Below, in pieces: positions 7,201-15,873 of a stretch of DNA of 64,000 nt. A program made the translations under genes and the position numbers. The notes below the pieces were generated by a model, which saw only the letters and a program-made list of their open reading frames with translations, was not told where the DNA came from and ran no database searches. This DNA is from Brotonthovivens ammoniilytica (GTDB lineage: Bacteria > Bacillota > Clostridia > Lachnospirales > Lachnospiraceae), in assembly GCF_025566885.1 (NCBI RefSeq), contig NZ_JAOQJQ010000004.1, forward strand, positions 248,001 to 312,000, in the 5' to 3' direction. Position 1 is the first letter of the stretch; every line of letters begins with the position of its first letter.

Positions 7201-10200
7201 GGGCACCCAGTTCGCGCCAATGCGCACGCCAATTTCTCCAGCGCCCAAATCCTGGGGCTGAACGGCTTCCAGGGCCTCCACATTTCTGCGGGCGGTTTCC
7301 TTCTGATTGTCAGGGGCCACTTCCAGGAATGCTTTTGCCATCCGCAGCTTTTGGCGCACTTTCCCGGAAAGGTACTCATCCGCCGTGACAAGAGGATAGC
7401 GGCTCAAATCCGCCAAAGAAGGCAGGATGTCCTCCGGGTTCTCCGCACAGCGAATATCCCGGTAGATCACCCCGGCAAGCTCTTTTTCCAGTTCCTCCGG
7501 GGATTTACCCGACAGCTCTGCCATATAGTCCATATCCACACGGGCTTTTTCCGAAATGGACACCGCCAACGCTTCACTGGCTGTATCCACACTGGTGACA
7601 GCCACATGGGGCCGGATGGTGCGCCGGGTGAACATATCGGCTTTTCTTTTTAGGTTGCCCTGCTCATCCAGCACCTCCAGAGAGCACAAGAGGCAGTAGC
7701 TGGAGTCCTCCGAAAAGGCCAGCTTGTTGCCGCGACTGTTCAGCAGCCCATACTTGGCGGTGAAGCTGTCGTAAAGGGCGTTGAGCTTTTGCTGCTCGGC
7801 TGCAATATCCTCATCCGGGTAGCCTTCGGTCTGGTACTCAATAAGCCTGCGGGTACATTCCCGCAGCTCGATCATGCCACGGATACGGTTTTCCGCCGTG
7901 ACGGAGACTTCCACCGGGTGCATGAGACTGTTTTCTCGGTAGTATACTTGCCCATCTGCAATCGTGTAGCTGAAATTCTTCACTGTGGGGTCGGCAGGGA
8001 TGGAGCGATCTTCCTCCTCGTCCAGCTCCTCCAGCTCATAGGGCTTGATTTCCGCCTGCAAAAACTGGATGGCATTGGCAAGCTGCTCGGATAAATCTTC
8101 CCCCTCGCGGGCTTTGCAGGCGCTGTCCGGCCCGAACCGTGTGGATTCCATCACCATGTCGCCCAAAATCATCTCCGGGTGCTGCACGAAATAGCGGTTC
8201 ATGCGGATTCCGTTTTCATCGGTGTCCAAATGCACCCAATCCTGGTCTAAATCGGTGATGTGGTCGCGCTTTTGCAGGAAAATGATGTCGCTGGTCACTT
8301 CCGTTCCGGCGTTCCGCTTGAAGGTGTTATCCGGCAGGCGGATGGCCCCAATGAGATCGGCGCGCTGTGCCAGGTACTTTCGGACGCTGGAGTTTTCCTT
8401 GTCCAGAGTGCCTTTGCTGGTAATGAACGCCACAATACCGCCGAGCCGCACCTTGTCCAGCGTCTTGCCGAAGAAATAGTCGTGGATCAGCCAGTGGTGC
8501 TTGTCGTACCGTTTATCCAGCACTTTGAAATCCCCAAAGGGGACGTTGCCCACGGCTACATCAAAAAAGCTGTCGGGCATTTGCACAGTTTCAAAGCCGT
8601 TTACGGAAATGTTGGCATTCTGGTAAAGCTGGCCCGCAATCCGCCCGGAAATGGAATCCAGCTCTACGCCATAGGCTTTGCTGCCCGCCAAATCTGTGGG
8701 GAGCAAGCCAAGGAAATTACCGGTGCCGCAGGATGGCTCCAAAATGTTCCCTTGGGTAAAGCCCATCTGAGCGAGGGCCTTATAGATTCCCCGGATGACC
8801 ACAGGCGGCGTGTAAAAGGCGGTGAGGGAGCTGGCCCTGGCCGCTGCGTATTCCTCCGAATCCAGCAGAGATTTCAGTTCCTCATAATGGGGGCTGGTTT
8901 GTTCAAAGCAGTTTGCAAGGCCGCCCCAGCCCACATAGCGGGACAGGATTTCCTGTTCTTCGGGCGTGGCCAGCCGTTCCTCAGCTTCGATCTGCTTCAA
9001 GGTGCGGATGGCGGCAGCATTGGCCGCGTATTTCTCGCTGGGGGTGCCGTGGCCCAGGGCGTCATCGGTGATGTGGAAATCATGGCGCTGATCCCTGGGG
9101 ACCTCCGGGTGCAGGGTTGTGAAAGTAATGCGCTCACGGCGGGGGTGCTTCGGCGGCAGTGGGAGTGCTTCTTCTTTTTTAGGCTGTAAATCGGCCTGCT
9201 CTGGGCTGGCTGACGGTTCCTCTGCGGCAGGGGCTTGTTTTGCCTGCTCAATGGCTCGTTCATCAGGGAAGTTCCCGTAAACCCGCAGCCATCTGTTCTC
9301 CTGAAGGTCATAGATACCCGCGCCATCATAGGCAAAGCCATCCTCGCCCTCCATAGTGCCGGCCACATATTTCTGCGCAGCTTGTTCGGCCTCCGCCAGC
9401 GTTTGGTAATCCAGCCGTTCATCAAAGCCATTTTCAAAGTGGTGGTACACCACCACTTCGTAAGGCGGCTCCATGCGCTGGGCATAGCGGTCGATGTCCT
9501 CCATGGTGAGCCATTCCGGTTTTTCCGGCAGGGCGTCATAGAGTTCCCGCATTTTGGCGATTTGCTCTCGCACGTTCCCAGCCCACAGGTGCTTTTCTGC
9601 CCGCCCGCCAGCGCCCAAGAAATAGTCGCAGTCGGCTTTCAGGCGGCTTAAAAGCATATAATCATTTTGTGGTGGTGTACTTTGCTGCAACAAGGGAAGG
9701 ATGTCTTGGTACTTGGGATATTGTGCGAGGAAGTCCAGAACGCCCCCGTCACCGTCCCCAATATCCTGGCGCTCGGTGTAGGTGGTGCCATCTGGCATGA
9801 CCACGGTAAATTTCACCTTGTCATACCCCAGGAACCGAGCATTTTCTGGGTCATCGGATTCGTACCACGCCTGCCAAGTGCCGTATTTTTCAAGAGCAGC
9901 CTTTGCACCGGCCACCTGCTCCTCATCCGCCTGTTTCATCAGGGTGTCAAATTCACGGATACCGTAGCGTTTTCCATCTTCAAACACGGGGCTTTCGCTC
10001 CACTCGCAGAAGATGTATGGCTCTATGTCGGGAGGGTATTTTCCATTGAAATAGTCCTGGTCCACAGAGGTGAGTTGGTCAAAGTCCAGTTCGGCCAGCT
10101 CATTTTGGATGAGTTCATCCAGGCTCTCATACTGCCTGCGCTCCAAAAACTGCCCGTCCAGATAACGCTCAATGCGGTAATGGACCAAGTCGGCATTGAC

Positions 10201-13200
10201 CTGGATGGGAATTTCCTCATCCGTAACAGTGGTGTAGGCAATGCCCACCTTTTCCAGATCACTGAAATCGGCTGGACTGCCATACTCGGCCTCGCAGAAA
10301 TCGTTGATAAATTCTTTGGCAATCTCCAGTGAAGCAGGTTCCGGCTCCTCGGACAAAAACTCGCGCTCAATGAAGTCGGCAACATCCTGGCTGTTACCTT
10401 TGCCGCCATGGGCACGGTAATCCATCAAACCTTCTTCGACCAGTTCGCTGGATACCGCATATCCGGCCTCCTCCAGATAACCGGCGATTTCTTCTATCTG
10501 CGCCTGTTCCGGGGTAAGGGCCGGGGGCAGCTCCGCGATCTGCTCCATACAGAGGGTGATGTCCACCGCGATTTCTTCTTCCAGGTCCGCATGGTCCAGG
10601 AAGGATTGAAGCAGTCTGCGGATTTCCTCTCTCTGAACGGGGTCATGGAGCTGCCGGGCGATATTTTCCACCGCCTGGGCGTCATCCTCACCATAACCCA
10701 TGCGGGAACCATCAAACTCTCCCACAAAACGCAGCACCTGGGCGGCCAGCTTCGGGTAGGGGTCTACCGGTTCTTCTTTTTGGGGTGGTTCCTGCGCCCT
10801 GGGCGGCACGGTGAACACCGGCGCGTCCTGGGTGGCGGAAATGGTCATTTCCGAAGTGTCAGCAATCCGCTGGATTTCCTCCCGCACTGCCTGGGGCATT
10901 TCCTCCTCGTAGAAGGTCACCGTGCGGTCTGGGGCGATGTGGGCAACCGTTTTGTAGTCACCGTGTTCCTCCTCCAGCCGGTTCCACACCGTGACGCCGT
11001 TTCCCAAATAGCCGTAGCCCAGGTCGTAGGCTTTGGCTTGCGGCATGGTGGGAACCACAGGCTCCTTGTGCTCTGCAAAGAGCGTGAAGGTTCCCTGCCG
11101 GAAGGCAGTGAGGTTTTCAAACGCCTGCTGGCGCAGGGCGTACATCCTGTCATCCTGCGGGGTGGCCTCCCAAATGGGGACCATCATCTGATAGATTTCT
11201 TCCACACGGGCCGGGTCGTCAAGCTGCGGCTCGATGAGCTTCACCGCGTCCCAATAGTCAAAGCCAAAGGGATAGGGGTGGGGCTGCTCCTGGGGTACGT
11301 TTTCAAAGAAAGTGCGGATATTCCGGGCAAGCTGGTGCTTCTCATACTGCGGCATGGCGGCGCGGTCCTCATCGGTGAGGAACCGCCCCTGGGCGATCAT
11401 GGCGCTGACGCGCTTTTCCACGGCGTTCCATTTCAGCTCCACCTTGGCGTAGGGGGCGGTGATACTGCCGTGGCTGAAAGAAACGCCTTTACTGAGCTGG
11501 TAGGTCACATCGTCATTCCCACTGGAATGGCCGCTGTACTCGCCGTGGTAGTGCTTTAAGAAATTCTCCCGTTCCTTGCGCTCTGTGTGGTTGCGATAGA
11601 AAGAATACACGGCCAGCCGGTAATCGGTGCTGCGTTTTCCACCCCGGAGAAGGTTGTCGATCTCGTCCCCGGAGATGAAAAAACGCCGCTGGGGGGCGTA
11701 CCCTTCGGCGGCGGTAAAGTGCAGCGGTTCCCGCTGCAGGTCGGAAAGCTGCTCCAGCAATTTTTGCGGACGGTGGAAATGGAATCGCAGCAGTTCCCGG
11801 TTCTCTCTGTATGCCTGGACAAACTGCTCCAGCTCATCCCGCAGGTTCTGCAGCCCCTCCGGATGGCCTAACAAATCGCTTATGGCGGCGCTTTCCTCTG
11901 GAAACCCATGATTTTTACCGTAAATGGTATTCACCGTGGGAAGATAGCCCGCGTCGGCAGTGCCTTCTGCAAAATCCTGCCGGAGATACCATAGCTGCGC
12001 GGCCCGTTGCTGGCGCTCATACTCATCCACCCGGTCAAGCTCGCTCTGGGGCATATATCGGCCCAAGTCCAGCAGTTCCCGGATACGGGCCGCCGCCTGT
12101 TCCCAGGGGATGAGGGTGGCGCTGGAACGCTGGGCGCTTTCGCCCTGGGCAATGCGGATTCCCTCGGCGTTGTACCAGATGGCATACTGTCGGCCATCCA
12201 GATAAAAGCCAGCGCCGTTCTCTCCATAGTGCTCTGCCAGGAACCTGGCATTGTCCGGCTTATCCTTTTTGAAATAGGCGCAGATGATGAGGCGGCTGTT
12301 CTGGTCGTTAGCACCAATGCACAGCGCCTCGTCGATTACCTGCTGAGGCAGAGCCGGGTGAGGGAAAATGGATGGTTTGGCCGTACCCTCGGCCTGGGTT
12401 GGCTGCTGAAACGCCGCAAAATCAAAAAGGGACATCTGCTGGCTCTCTTGGGTAGGGAGCTGCGGGATGTCCGTCTGAATGAAGTATTCTTTTTTGTCAA
12501 TAAGCTGGGCGGTCCAGCCTGCCACCACTTCCCAGGAAAATACAGATTCCCTGGTGCGGGATGGGTAAGAGCCTTCCCACATGAGCAGGCCATTCTCCTG
12601 GGGCTTATATCCCAGGCGCTGCCCGTCAGCGATGATCTCAGTGTACCGGTCCTGATAAGCGGATTTCAGGTAGTCGGCCCGTTCCTGAACGTCGCTGTGA
12701 ACCGAAAAGAAAAGCTCGATCTGATTTTTCTTATATTTCAGGTCATCATCTTTGTTGGCGATGATGGCCATGATCTGCTTTTCATCCAAAAGCGCAGGGA
12801 GCTGTTCGCCACCTGCGCTTTCTTCCGGTTCATCAATTAGCTGTAAATCAGCTCCGCCAGCACCGTTTCCTCCGCCGCGTTCTGCAGGTTGCTCATCATC
12901 TGCACCCACTTCATCTGGTCGCTGGCTTTCAGTTCCTCTGTCACGCCCTGGTTCTTGGCCATCTGCGCCACGATCTGCTCCATCCGGCGCTGGGCGGTCT
13001 GCTGGATCTCCGCCAGATGGCTGTTCAGCTTGCCGCTGGTCAGCAGGTTGGTGTACGTCACCCTGCGGTGCTCCTTGAGGAATTTCTTCCGAAGCAATGC
13101 GTATTTCCCATGGGGAACCGGCTCCTCCTGGGGCGGCAGAAGGTTCGGCAGATTGTAGTCGCCCTGCCTGGTGTAAGTGATCTCGGTCATATTCAAAACT

Positions 13201-14037
13201 CCTTTCCAGCTGTGTGTTTTCCTGTTCAGTTACAGCATACTGGTTTTTCTGCTGGGGTTCAAATGTGCGATTTTCTTTTTGGGGCTGTCTTTGCAGGGCA
13301 AGAACCGTGCGGGAAATGGCGGAAAGGCACATCTGGGAGATGTCCCCGGTGGCCACGCCTAAAGCGTTCAACGTCTGCGGGGTGTTAAAGTCCGTCACAT
13401 CCCGGAAATCCATGTCCTCAAAATATTCAGACGGGTCAAGGCCGCAGCGCACCAGCAGCATATATCCAATGCTGTTTTGCACCGCCCTGCGGTATTCCAC
13501 TTCCAGGTTCAGCTCATCCAGTTCTTCCAGAAAGCTGCCTTCCGTGAGGGTTTTCAATTCTGCCAGGTAGTCGGGCATATTGTCCTCCACGGCGTTCTTT
13601 GCCGCAGAGAGCAGTGCTTCACCCAAATCCTCCTTGCGCTCCAGCTCTCCAAAGCTGTTTTCCAGCGTTTCAATGATGTCCGGCGCATATTCCTCCCGCA
13701 CCGTCCAAAGGGGGACGGGGCGGGGGAACCGGGCCTCATGGGTATCGGAAATATCAAAGTAGTATTTCAGTCGGGGTTTTCCATTGTGTTCACCGTCAAA
13801 AACGGCAATGCCGTTTGCGCCCCGGTTTACCCAGCGCCCAAATTGCCGGTTCCATCGCTCGATCTCCAGGACGGCGGTGGCGTCTGGGCGCTGGGCGTAG
13901 ACAAGCAGTTGTTCATCGAAAGAAAGCCGGTAGTTGCGGCAGGCAGAAGCCAGAAACGCCCGCCACTGGTCAGGAGCTGTCACGCTGCGCTGCGTTTCCT
14001 GGTACAGCTCCGTCAAGGCTTTATATCGTATCGCCAT
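4276..14037 (-). CDS. Giant ArdC-like / adenine methylase / SNF2 helicase polyprotein
   Basis: 3253 residues. Residues 1-250 resemble ArdC/LtrC-type antirestriction N-termini. Residues about 283-400 are a Pro/Gly/Asp/Gln-rich linker that overlaps the nested tnpV gene. A long middle part (about 430-1630) has several globular modules typical of large polyvalent proteins of mobile elements. From about 1640 follows an N6-adenine-methylase-like core: RYVGWGG (near 1700), SAM motif EPSCGTGNF (near 1768) and catalytic NVPFGDF (near 1832, in place of NPPF). The SNF2 helicase has Walker A GAGKT (near 2457), DESH (near 2616), TGTPISN (near 2667) and QQRLGRIVRQG (near 2950). The last 150 residues are coiled coil. 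Probably protects or processes transferred DNA; exact role unknown. Confidence 0.88.
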   Translation of the reverse strand: MAIRYKALTELYQETQRSVTAPDQWRAFLASACRNYRLSFDEQLLVYAQRPDATAVLEIERWNRQFGRWVNRGANGIAVFDGEHNGKPRLKYYFDISDTHEARFPRPVPLWTVREEYAPDIIETLENSFGELERKEDLGEALLSAAKNAVEDNMPDYLAELKTLTEGSFLEELDELNLEVEYRRAVQNSIGYMLLVRCGLDPSEYFEDMDFRDVTDFNTPQTLNALGVATGDISQMCLSAISRTVLALQRQPQKENRTFEPQQKNQYAVTEQENTQLERSFEYDRDHLHQAGRLQSAEPSAAPGGAGSPWEIRIASEEIPQGAPQGDVHQPADQRQAEQPSGGDPADRPAPDGADRGADGQEPGRDRGTESQRPDEVGADDEQPAERGGGNGAGGADLQLIDEPEESAGGEQLPALLDEKQIMAIIANKDDDLKYKKNQIELFFSVHSDVQERADYLKSAYQDRYTEIIADGQRLGYKPQENGLLMWEGSYPSRTRESVFSWEVVAGWTAQLIDKKEYFIQTDIPQLPTQESQQMSLFDFAAFQQPTQAEGTAKPSIFPHPALPQQVIDEALCIGANDQNSRLIICAYFKKDKPDNARFLAEHYGENGAGFYLDGRQYAIWYNAEGIRIAQGESAQRSSATLIPWEQAAARIRELLDLGRYMPQSELDRVDEYERQQRAAQLWYLRQDFAEGTADAGYLPTVNTIYGKNHGFPEESAAISDLLGHPEGLQNLRDELEQFVQAYRENRELLRFHFHRPQKLLEQLSDLQREPLHFTAAEGYAPQRRFFISGDEIDNLLRGGKRSTDYRLAVYSFYRNHTERKERENFLKHYHGEYSGHSSGNDDVTYQLSKGVSFSHGSITAPYAKVELKWNAVEKRVSAMIAQGRFLTDEDRAAMPQYEKHQLARNIRTFFENVPQEQPHPYPFGFDYWDAVKLIEPQLDDPARVEEIYQMMVPIWEATPQDDRMYALRQQAFENLTAFRQGTFTLFAEHKEPVVPTMPQAKAYDLGYGYLGNGVTVWNRLEEEHGDYKTVAHIAPDRTVTFYEEEMPQAVREEIQRIADTSEMTISATQDAPVFTVPPRAQEPPQKEEPVDPYPKLAAQVLRFVGEFDGSRMGYGEDDAQAVENIARQLHDPVQREEIRRLLQSFLDHADLEEEIAVDITLCMEQIAELPPALTPEQAQIEEIAGYLEEAGYAVSSELVEEGLMDYRAHGGKGNSQDVADFIEREFLSEEPEPASLEIAKEFINDFCEAEYGSPADFSDLEKVGIAYTTVTDEEIPIQVNADLVHYRIERYLDGQFLERRQYESLDELIQNELAELDFDQLTSVDQDYFNGKYPPDIEPYIFCEWSESPVFEDGKRYGIREFDTLMKQADEEQVAGAKAALEKYGTWQAWYESDDPENARFLGYDKVKFTVVMPDGTTYTERQDIGDGDGGVLDFLAQYPKYQDILPLLQQSTPPQNDYMLLSRLKADCDYFLGAGGRAEKHLWAGNVREQIAKMRELYDALPEKPEWLTMEDIDRYAQRMEPPYEVVVYHHFENGFDERLDYQTLAEAEQAAQKYVAGTMEGEDGFAYDGAGIYDLQENRWLRVYGNFPDERAIEQAKQAPAAEEPSASPEQADLQPKKEEALPLPPKHPRRERITFTTLHPEVPRDQRHDFHITDDALGHGTPSEKYAANAAAIRTLKQIEAEERLATPEEQEILSRYVGWGGLANCFEQTSPHYEELKSLLDSEEYAAARASSLTAFYTPPVVIRGIYKALAQMGFTQGNILEPSCGTGNFLGLLPTDLAGSKAYGVELDSISGRIAGQLYQNANISVNGFETVQMPDSFFDVAVGNVPFGDFKVLDKRYDKHHWLIHDYFFGKTLDKVRLGGIVAFITSKGTLDKENSSVRKYLAQRADLIGAIRLPDNTFKRNAGTEVTSDIIFLQKRDHITDLDQDWVHLDTDENGIRMNRYFVQHPEMILGDMVMESTRFGPDSACKAREGEDLSEQLANAIQFLQAEIKPYELEELDEEEDRSIPADPTVKNFSYTIADGQVYYRENSLMHPVEVSVTAENRIRGMIELRECTRRLIEYQTEGYPDEDIAAEQQKLNALYDSFTAKYGLLNSRGNKLAFSEDSSYCLLCSLEVLDEQGNLKRKADMFTRRTIRPHVAVTSVDTASEALAVSISEKARVDMDYMAELSGKSPEELEKELAGVIYRDIRCAENPEDILPSLADLSRYPLVTADEYLSGKVRQKLRMAKAFLEVAPDNQKETARRNVEALEAVQPQDLGAGEIGVRIGANWVPIEVYQQFMVELLTPNYYVRDRIKILRSEATGQWSIREKNADRSNVKAITTYGTKRMSAYHILEQTLNQRDVRVFDYIEDENGKKKPVLNKKETAIAQDRQELIKQKFAEWIWKDIDRRELLCRVYNETFNGVRPREYDGRHIRFEGMNPEISLRPHQINAIAHILYGGNTLLAHEVGAGKTYEMVAAAMEMKRLGLCTKSLIVVPNHITEQWAAEWLQLYPSANILVATKKDFETQNRKKFCSRIATGDYDAIIIGHSQFEKIPMSLERQQAILERQIEEILEGIEQAKAQKAERYTVKQMERTRKSLETRLAKLNDQSRKDDTVTFEQLGVDRLFIDESHYFKNLFLATKMRNVGGIAQTEAQKSSDLFMKTQYLDELTGGRGVIFATGTPISNSMVELYTIQRYLQYRLLQEMGLVHFDDWAGSFGETVTAIELSPEGTGYRAKTRFAKFYNLPELMAAFKEVADIQTADMLCLPVPKANFHTEVIQPSELQKEMIRGLAERAEKIRAGGVDPHVDNMLRITNDGRKLALDMRLINPLAADDPNGKVAVCARNVFRIWEQTKEKRSAQLVFCDLSTPTTDGSFSVYDDLKKKLMDAGIPEEEIAFIHTADSEAKKKELFSKVRAGQVRVLLGSTAKMGAGTNVQDKLIALHDLDCPWRPSDLQQRLGRIVRQGNENEEVEIYRYVTEGTFDAYLYQLVENKQKFIAQIMTSKAPVRVADDVDETALSYSEIKALATGNPLIIEKCNLDMEVARLNMLKASHLNQVYALEELVYRKYPEEITRLTERIAGYEQDVALAAAHPKAQEGFCGMEVDGRHYTEKEGAGKAIIDVCTRMTGSDAVLLGQYRGFSMVLAYDGRSNEYRITLKGTLSHTVTLGADVFGNITRLDNALENLAGSLQAEQNSLEETKAQLENARTELATPFAREEELAEKTARLKELNILLNMDEKDKTLMDDTPDEGEDVPARRVAELAR
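12837..13190 (-). CDS. tnpV: TnpV protein, nested in another frame of the giant gene
   Basis: 117 residues with clear family features: the opening MTEITYTRQGDYNLPNL, then GKYALLRKKFLKEHR, LLTSGKLNSHLAEI, TAQRRMEQIV and the closing ETVLAELIYS, all typical of transposon-encoded TnpV proteins. It lies wholly within the giant methylase-helicase gene, same strand, different frame. Start ATG at 13190 has AGGAG eight bases upstream; a -35/-10 pair (13234-13262) stands further upstream. The overlapped part of the giant protein is low-complexity linker, as expected when the other frame is under selection. TnpV function is unknown. Confidence 0.88.
   Translation of the reverse strand: MTEITYTRQGDYNLPNLLPPQEEPVPHGKYALLRKKFLKEHRRVTYTNLLTSGKLNSHLAEIQQTAQRRMEQIVAQMAKNQGVTEELKASDQMKWVQMMSNLQNAAEETVLAELIYS
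13234..13268 (-). promoter_or_regulatory. Promoter of tnpV inside the giant coding region
   Basis: On the minus strand: GCACAT (13263-13268), -35 TTGAAC (13257-13262), 17-base spacer, -10 TATGCT (13234-13239), then AGGAG and the tnpV ATG. It follows the same pattern as the promoters at 3892 and 24416. Confidence 0.6.
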
Positions 14038-14055
14038 CGGTTGCCCCTCCTTTTC

Positions 14056-14364
14056 TTATTCTTTTTTCGCAGCTTTCAGTTCTGCGCTGTAATCCTTATC
14101 AGGGTCATATTGATTGCACAGGGAGAGCAGCAACAGCCAGATGGTATTTCCGGCCTCCTTCGGGTACATCCGAAGCGCCACGCAGGGCGCATGGTCACTG
14201 TCAACAAAGGGCCTCCCATAGCGCATAAACTGGTCGATCAGCTTTTGAGCCATCTCCCGGTATTCTTCATAGGGGTTCTGTTCCGCCTGCTGATGGAGAA
14301 CCGTCATCAGCAAGTTGAACCAGTCCTCATGCGTATCCAGTTTTACGGGCGGTAAAGACGCCAT
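14056..14364 (-). CDS. Uncharacterised 102-aa ICE protein
   Basis: Begins MASLPPVKLDTHEDWFNLLM. Helical throughout, with a conserved-looking QNPYEEYREMAQKLIDQFM stretch and a hydrophobic TIWLLLLSLCNQYDPD segment near residue 80. I do not recognise the family. The ATG at 14364 is preferred to the in-frame GTG nine bases upstream because GAGGTG sits at proper spacing. It lies 18 bases before the giant gene and 10 bases after the preceding gene, so it belongs to the same transcription unit. Confidence 0.7.
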   Translation of the reverse strand: MASLPPVKLDTHEDWFNLLMTVLHQQAEQNPYEEYREMAQKLIDQFMRYGRPFVDSDHAPCVALRMYPKEAGNTIWLLLLSLCNQYDPDKDYSAELKAAKKE

Positions 14365-14374
14365 TTTTATCACC

Positions 14375-14920
14375 TCATCTTTCCATGGCGACGGCCTGCC
14401 GCTGCCGGGGAATGGAAAACCCGTAGACTTTGGCGATGTCGTCGCCCAGCCTGCGGGTCACTCTCGTAATATCGGCGCGGGTTGCAATGCCGCGATATAG
14501 TTTTTCTTTCAGCAGTTCAATTTGAGAAGGGCTGGCGCTGTCCTTGTAAACGCGGTAAAGATAAAAGTTCGTGCCATCATGGTGGATGGCGTCGCACCGC
14601 AGATCACCCAGCCGGTCCACATACCAGGTGGAATAATCCGTATCGGAATACAGGCAGTCCCGGATATTGCCGCTGGGGATTTCCTTATATCCCATGCGCC
14701 GACCATTCCACAGGCCCAGGTCGCCTACGACTAAAATCGGTTGGGAGAGCTGCACATTGAGGTTGGCGCGTTCATCATCCAGGTAATCCCCATTGATCTC
14801 ATACATCAGGGAAATGCGCTCATCTTCGGATAAATCCGGGTAGTCCGCCTCCAGGTCATCCCTCCAATCCTCATAGTCCAGGCCATAATTGCTCCAGATA
14901 ACGTGTCTTTCCTCCTTCAT
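14375..14920 (-). CDS. Uncharacterised 181-aa ICE protein
   Basis: Begins MKEERHVIWSNYGLDYEDWR. The N-terminal part is acidic (DDLEADYPDLSEDERISLMYE); the centre has a beta-rich LVVGDLGLWNGRRMGYKEI and a CDAIHHDGTNFYLYRVY segment; the C-terminus is helical and basic. Similar proteins occur in many Clostridial ICEs without assigned function. The start overlaps the end of the 318-aa gene by four bases (ATGA), so translation is coupled. Confidence 0.72.
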   Translation of the reverse strand: MKEERHVIWSNYGLDYEDWRDDLEADYPDLSEDERISLMYEINGDYLDDERANLNVQLSQPILVVGDLGLWNGRRMGYKEIPSGNIRDCLYSDTDYSTWYVDRLGDLRCDAIHHDGTNFYLYRVYKDSASPSQIELLKEKLYRGIATRADITRVTRRLGDDIAKVYGFSIPRQRQAVAMER

Positions 14921-15873
14921 CGGGCTTCACCCCGGTCTTTCTGCCTGGGCTTGATAGGCTGCCCCTGCTCGTCATAGTTTCTGGGATCGGCGGCGGGAGT
15001 CTGCCAGCCAAGCATGGAGCCGGCAAGCATGGCGGCCTCCTGTGCTTTGGTAACGCCATTCTTCACATTGCGGTCGTCTGCAAACTCTCGGTTCTGTTGA
15101 GCGTCAGGAGTTGAAAAATCATAGCAAGGGCTGTAGCCTTTTTCGCCCCTGGTCAGAAGAATCAGCTCCCCGGATGAGGGCAGTACACTAAAACACTGCA
15201 CCGGCAGAGAAGAACGCAGCGGGATCACGCTCCCGTGAGTTTGCTCCAATCGCTCCGCAAATTCGCAGATATGATACAGGGCGCTGGAATACCCGCCGCT
15301 GGTTTCAAAATGGGTTTCGTCGATGACCCGGCAGGTGCGGTCGCGGGTTTCTCCGCCGCCAGTGAAAATGCGGATGTGGTCGCCGTCGGGAATGCGGAAC
15401 AGCTCCTTGTAGCCGGGCGTGATAAACCGGATACCCTGTTTGGCCTTTTCCATGTGGTGTTCCAGGAATCGGGAAACGTAGGCGTAGAGGTAAAAGTTGT
15501 AGTCTCCATAATTGGGATTGCACCGGAGCATATAGGTGTGCTGCGGCGTCTGCACCTTAAAACCATACTCGGCGCAGTAGTTTCCCTCAAACTCAGCCTC
15601 CGGGTTCTGATAGCAAAACCTGGTCATGCTGTCACGGGTACAGAGCAGCCCATTCTTCTCCCGCAGAGTGTTGACCACCTCATCAAGCTCCGCCTTAAAC
15701 TCGTCCGTCTTGTATTCCCTCCGATGGTCGAACCAGGAAGTGTAAAACTCTTTTCCAGCGCCAAAATCCCCGCGCAGATGGCCGATACAGCCGGTTTGCC
15801 CTTCAAGCTGGCTGCTCTGGTTGTACGCATACAGGCGATCCGCCGGGGTCATGCTGGTAATTGTCAGTTCCAT
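14917..15873 (-). CDS. Uncharacterised 318-aa ICE protein with two apparent modules
   Basis: Begins MELTITSMTPADRLYAYNQS. Residues 1-220 contain QTGCIGHLRGDFGAGKEFYT, a cysteine-containing NYCAEYGFKV and a LRCNPNYGDYNFYLYAYV stretch, a pattern repeatedly seen in ICE proteins of unknown role. Residues about 235-318 look like a separate module ending NGVTKAQEAAMLAGSMLGW followed by a charged tail; I recall that the KAQEAAMLAGSM motif ends other ICE proteins too. The GAGKE stretch is not a Walker A (no Thr/Ser after Lys). Its start overlaps the preceding stop by one base. Confidence 0.72.
   Translation of the reverse strand: MELTITSMTPADRLYAYNQSSQLEGQTGCIGHLRGDFGAGKEFYTSWFDHRREYKTDEFKAELDEVVNTLREKNGLLCTRDSMTRFCYQNPEAEFEGNYCAEYGFKVQTPQHTYMLRCNPNYGDYNFYLYAYVSRFLEHHMEKAKQGIRFITPGYKELFRIPDGDHIRIFTGGGETRDRTCRVIDETHFETSGGYSSALYHICEFAERLEQTHGSVIPLRSSLPVQCFSVLPSSGELILLTRGEKGYSPCYDFSTPDAQQNREFADDRNVKNGVTKAQEAAMLAGSMLGWQTPAADPRNYDEQGQPIKPRQKDRGEAR

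Noticed and set aside
14917..15873. P-loop (GAGK) in the 318-aa ICE protein
   Set aside because: GAGKE lacks the Thr/Ser after Lys and the expected fold around it.
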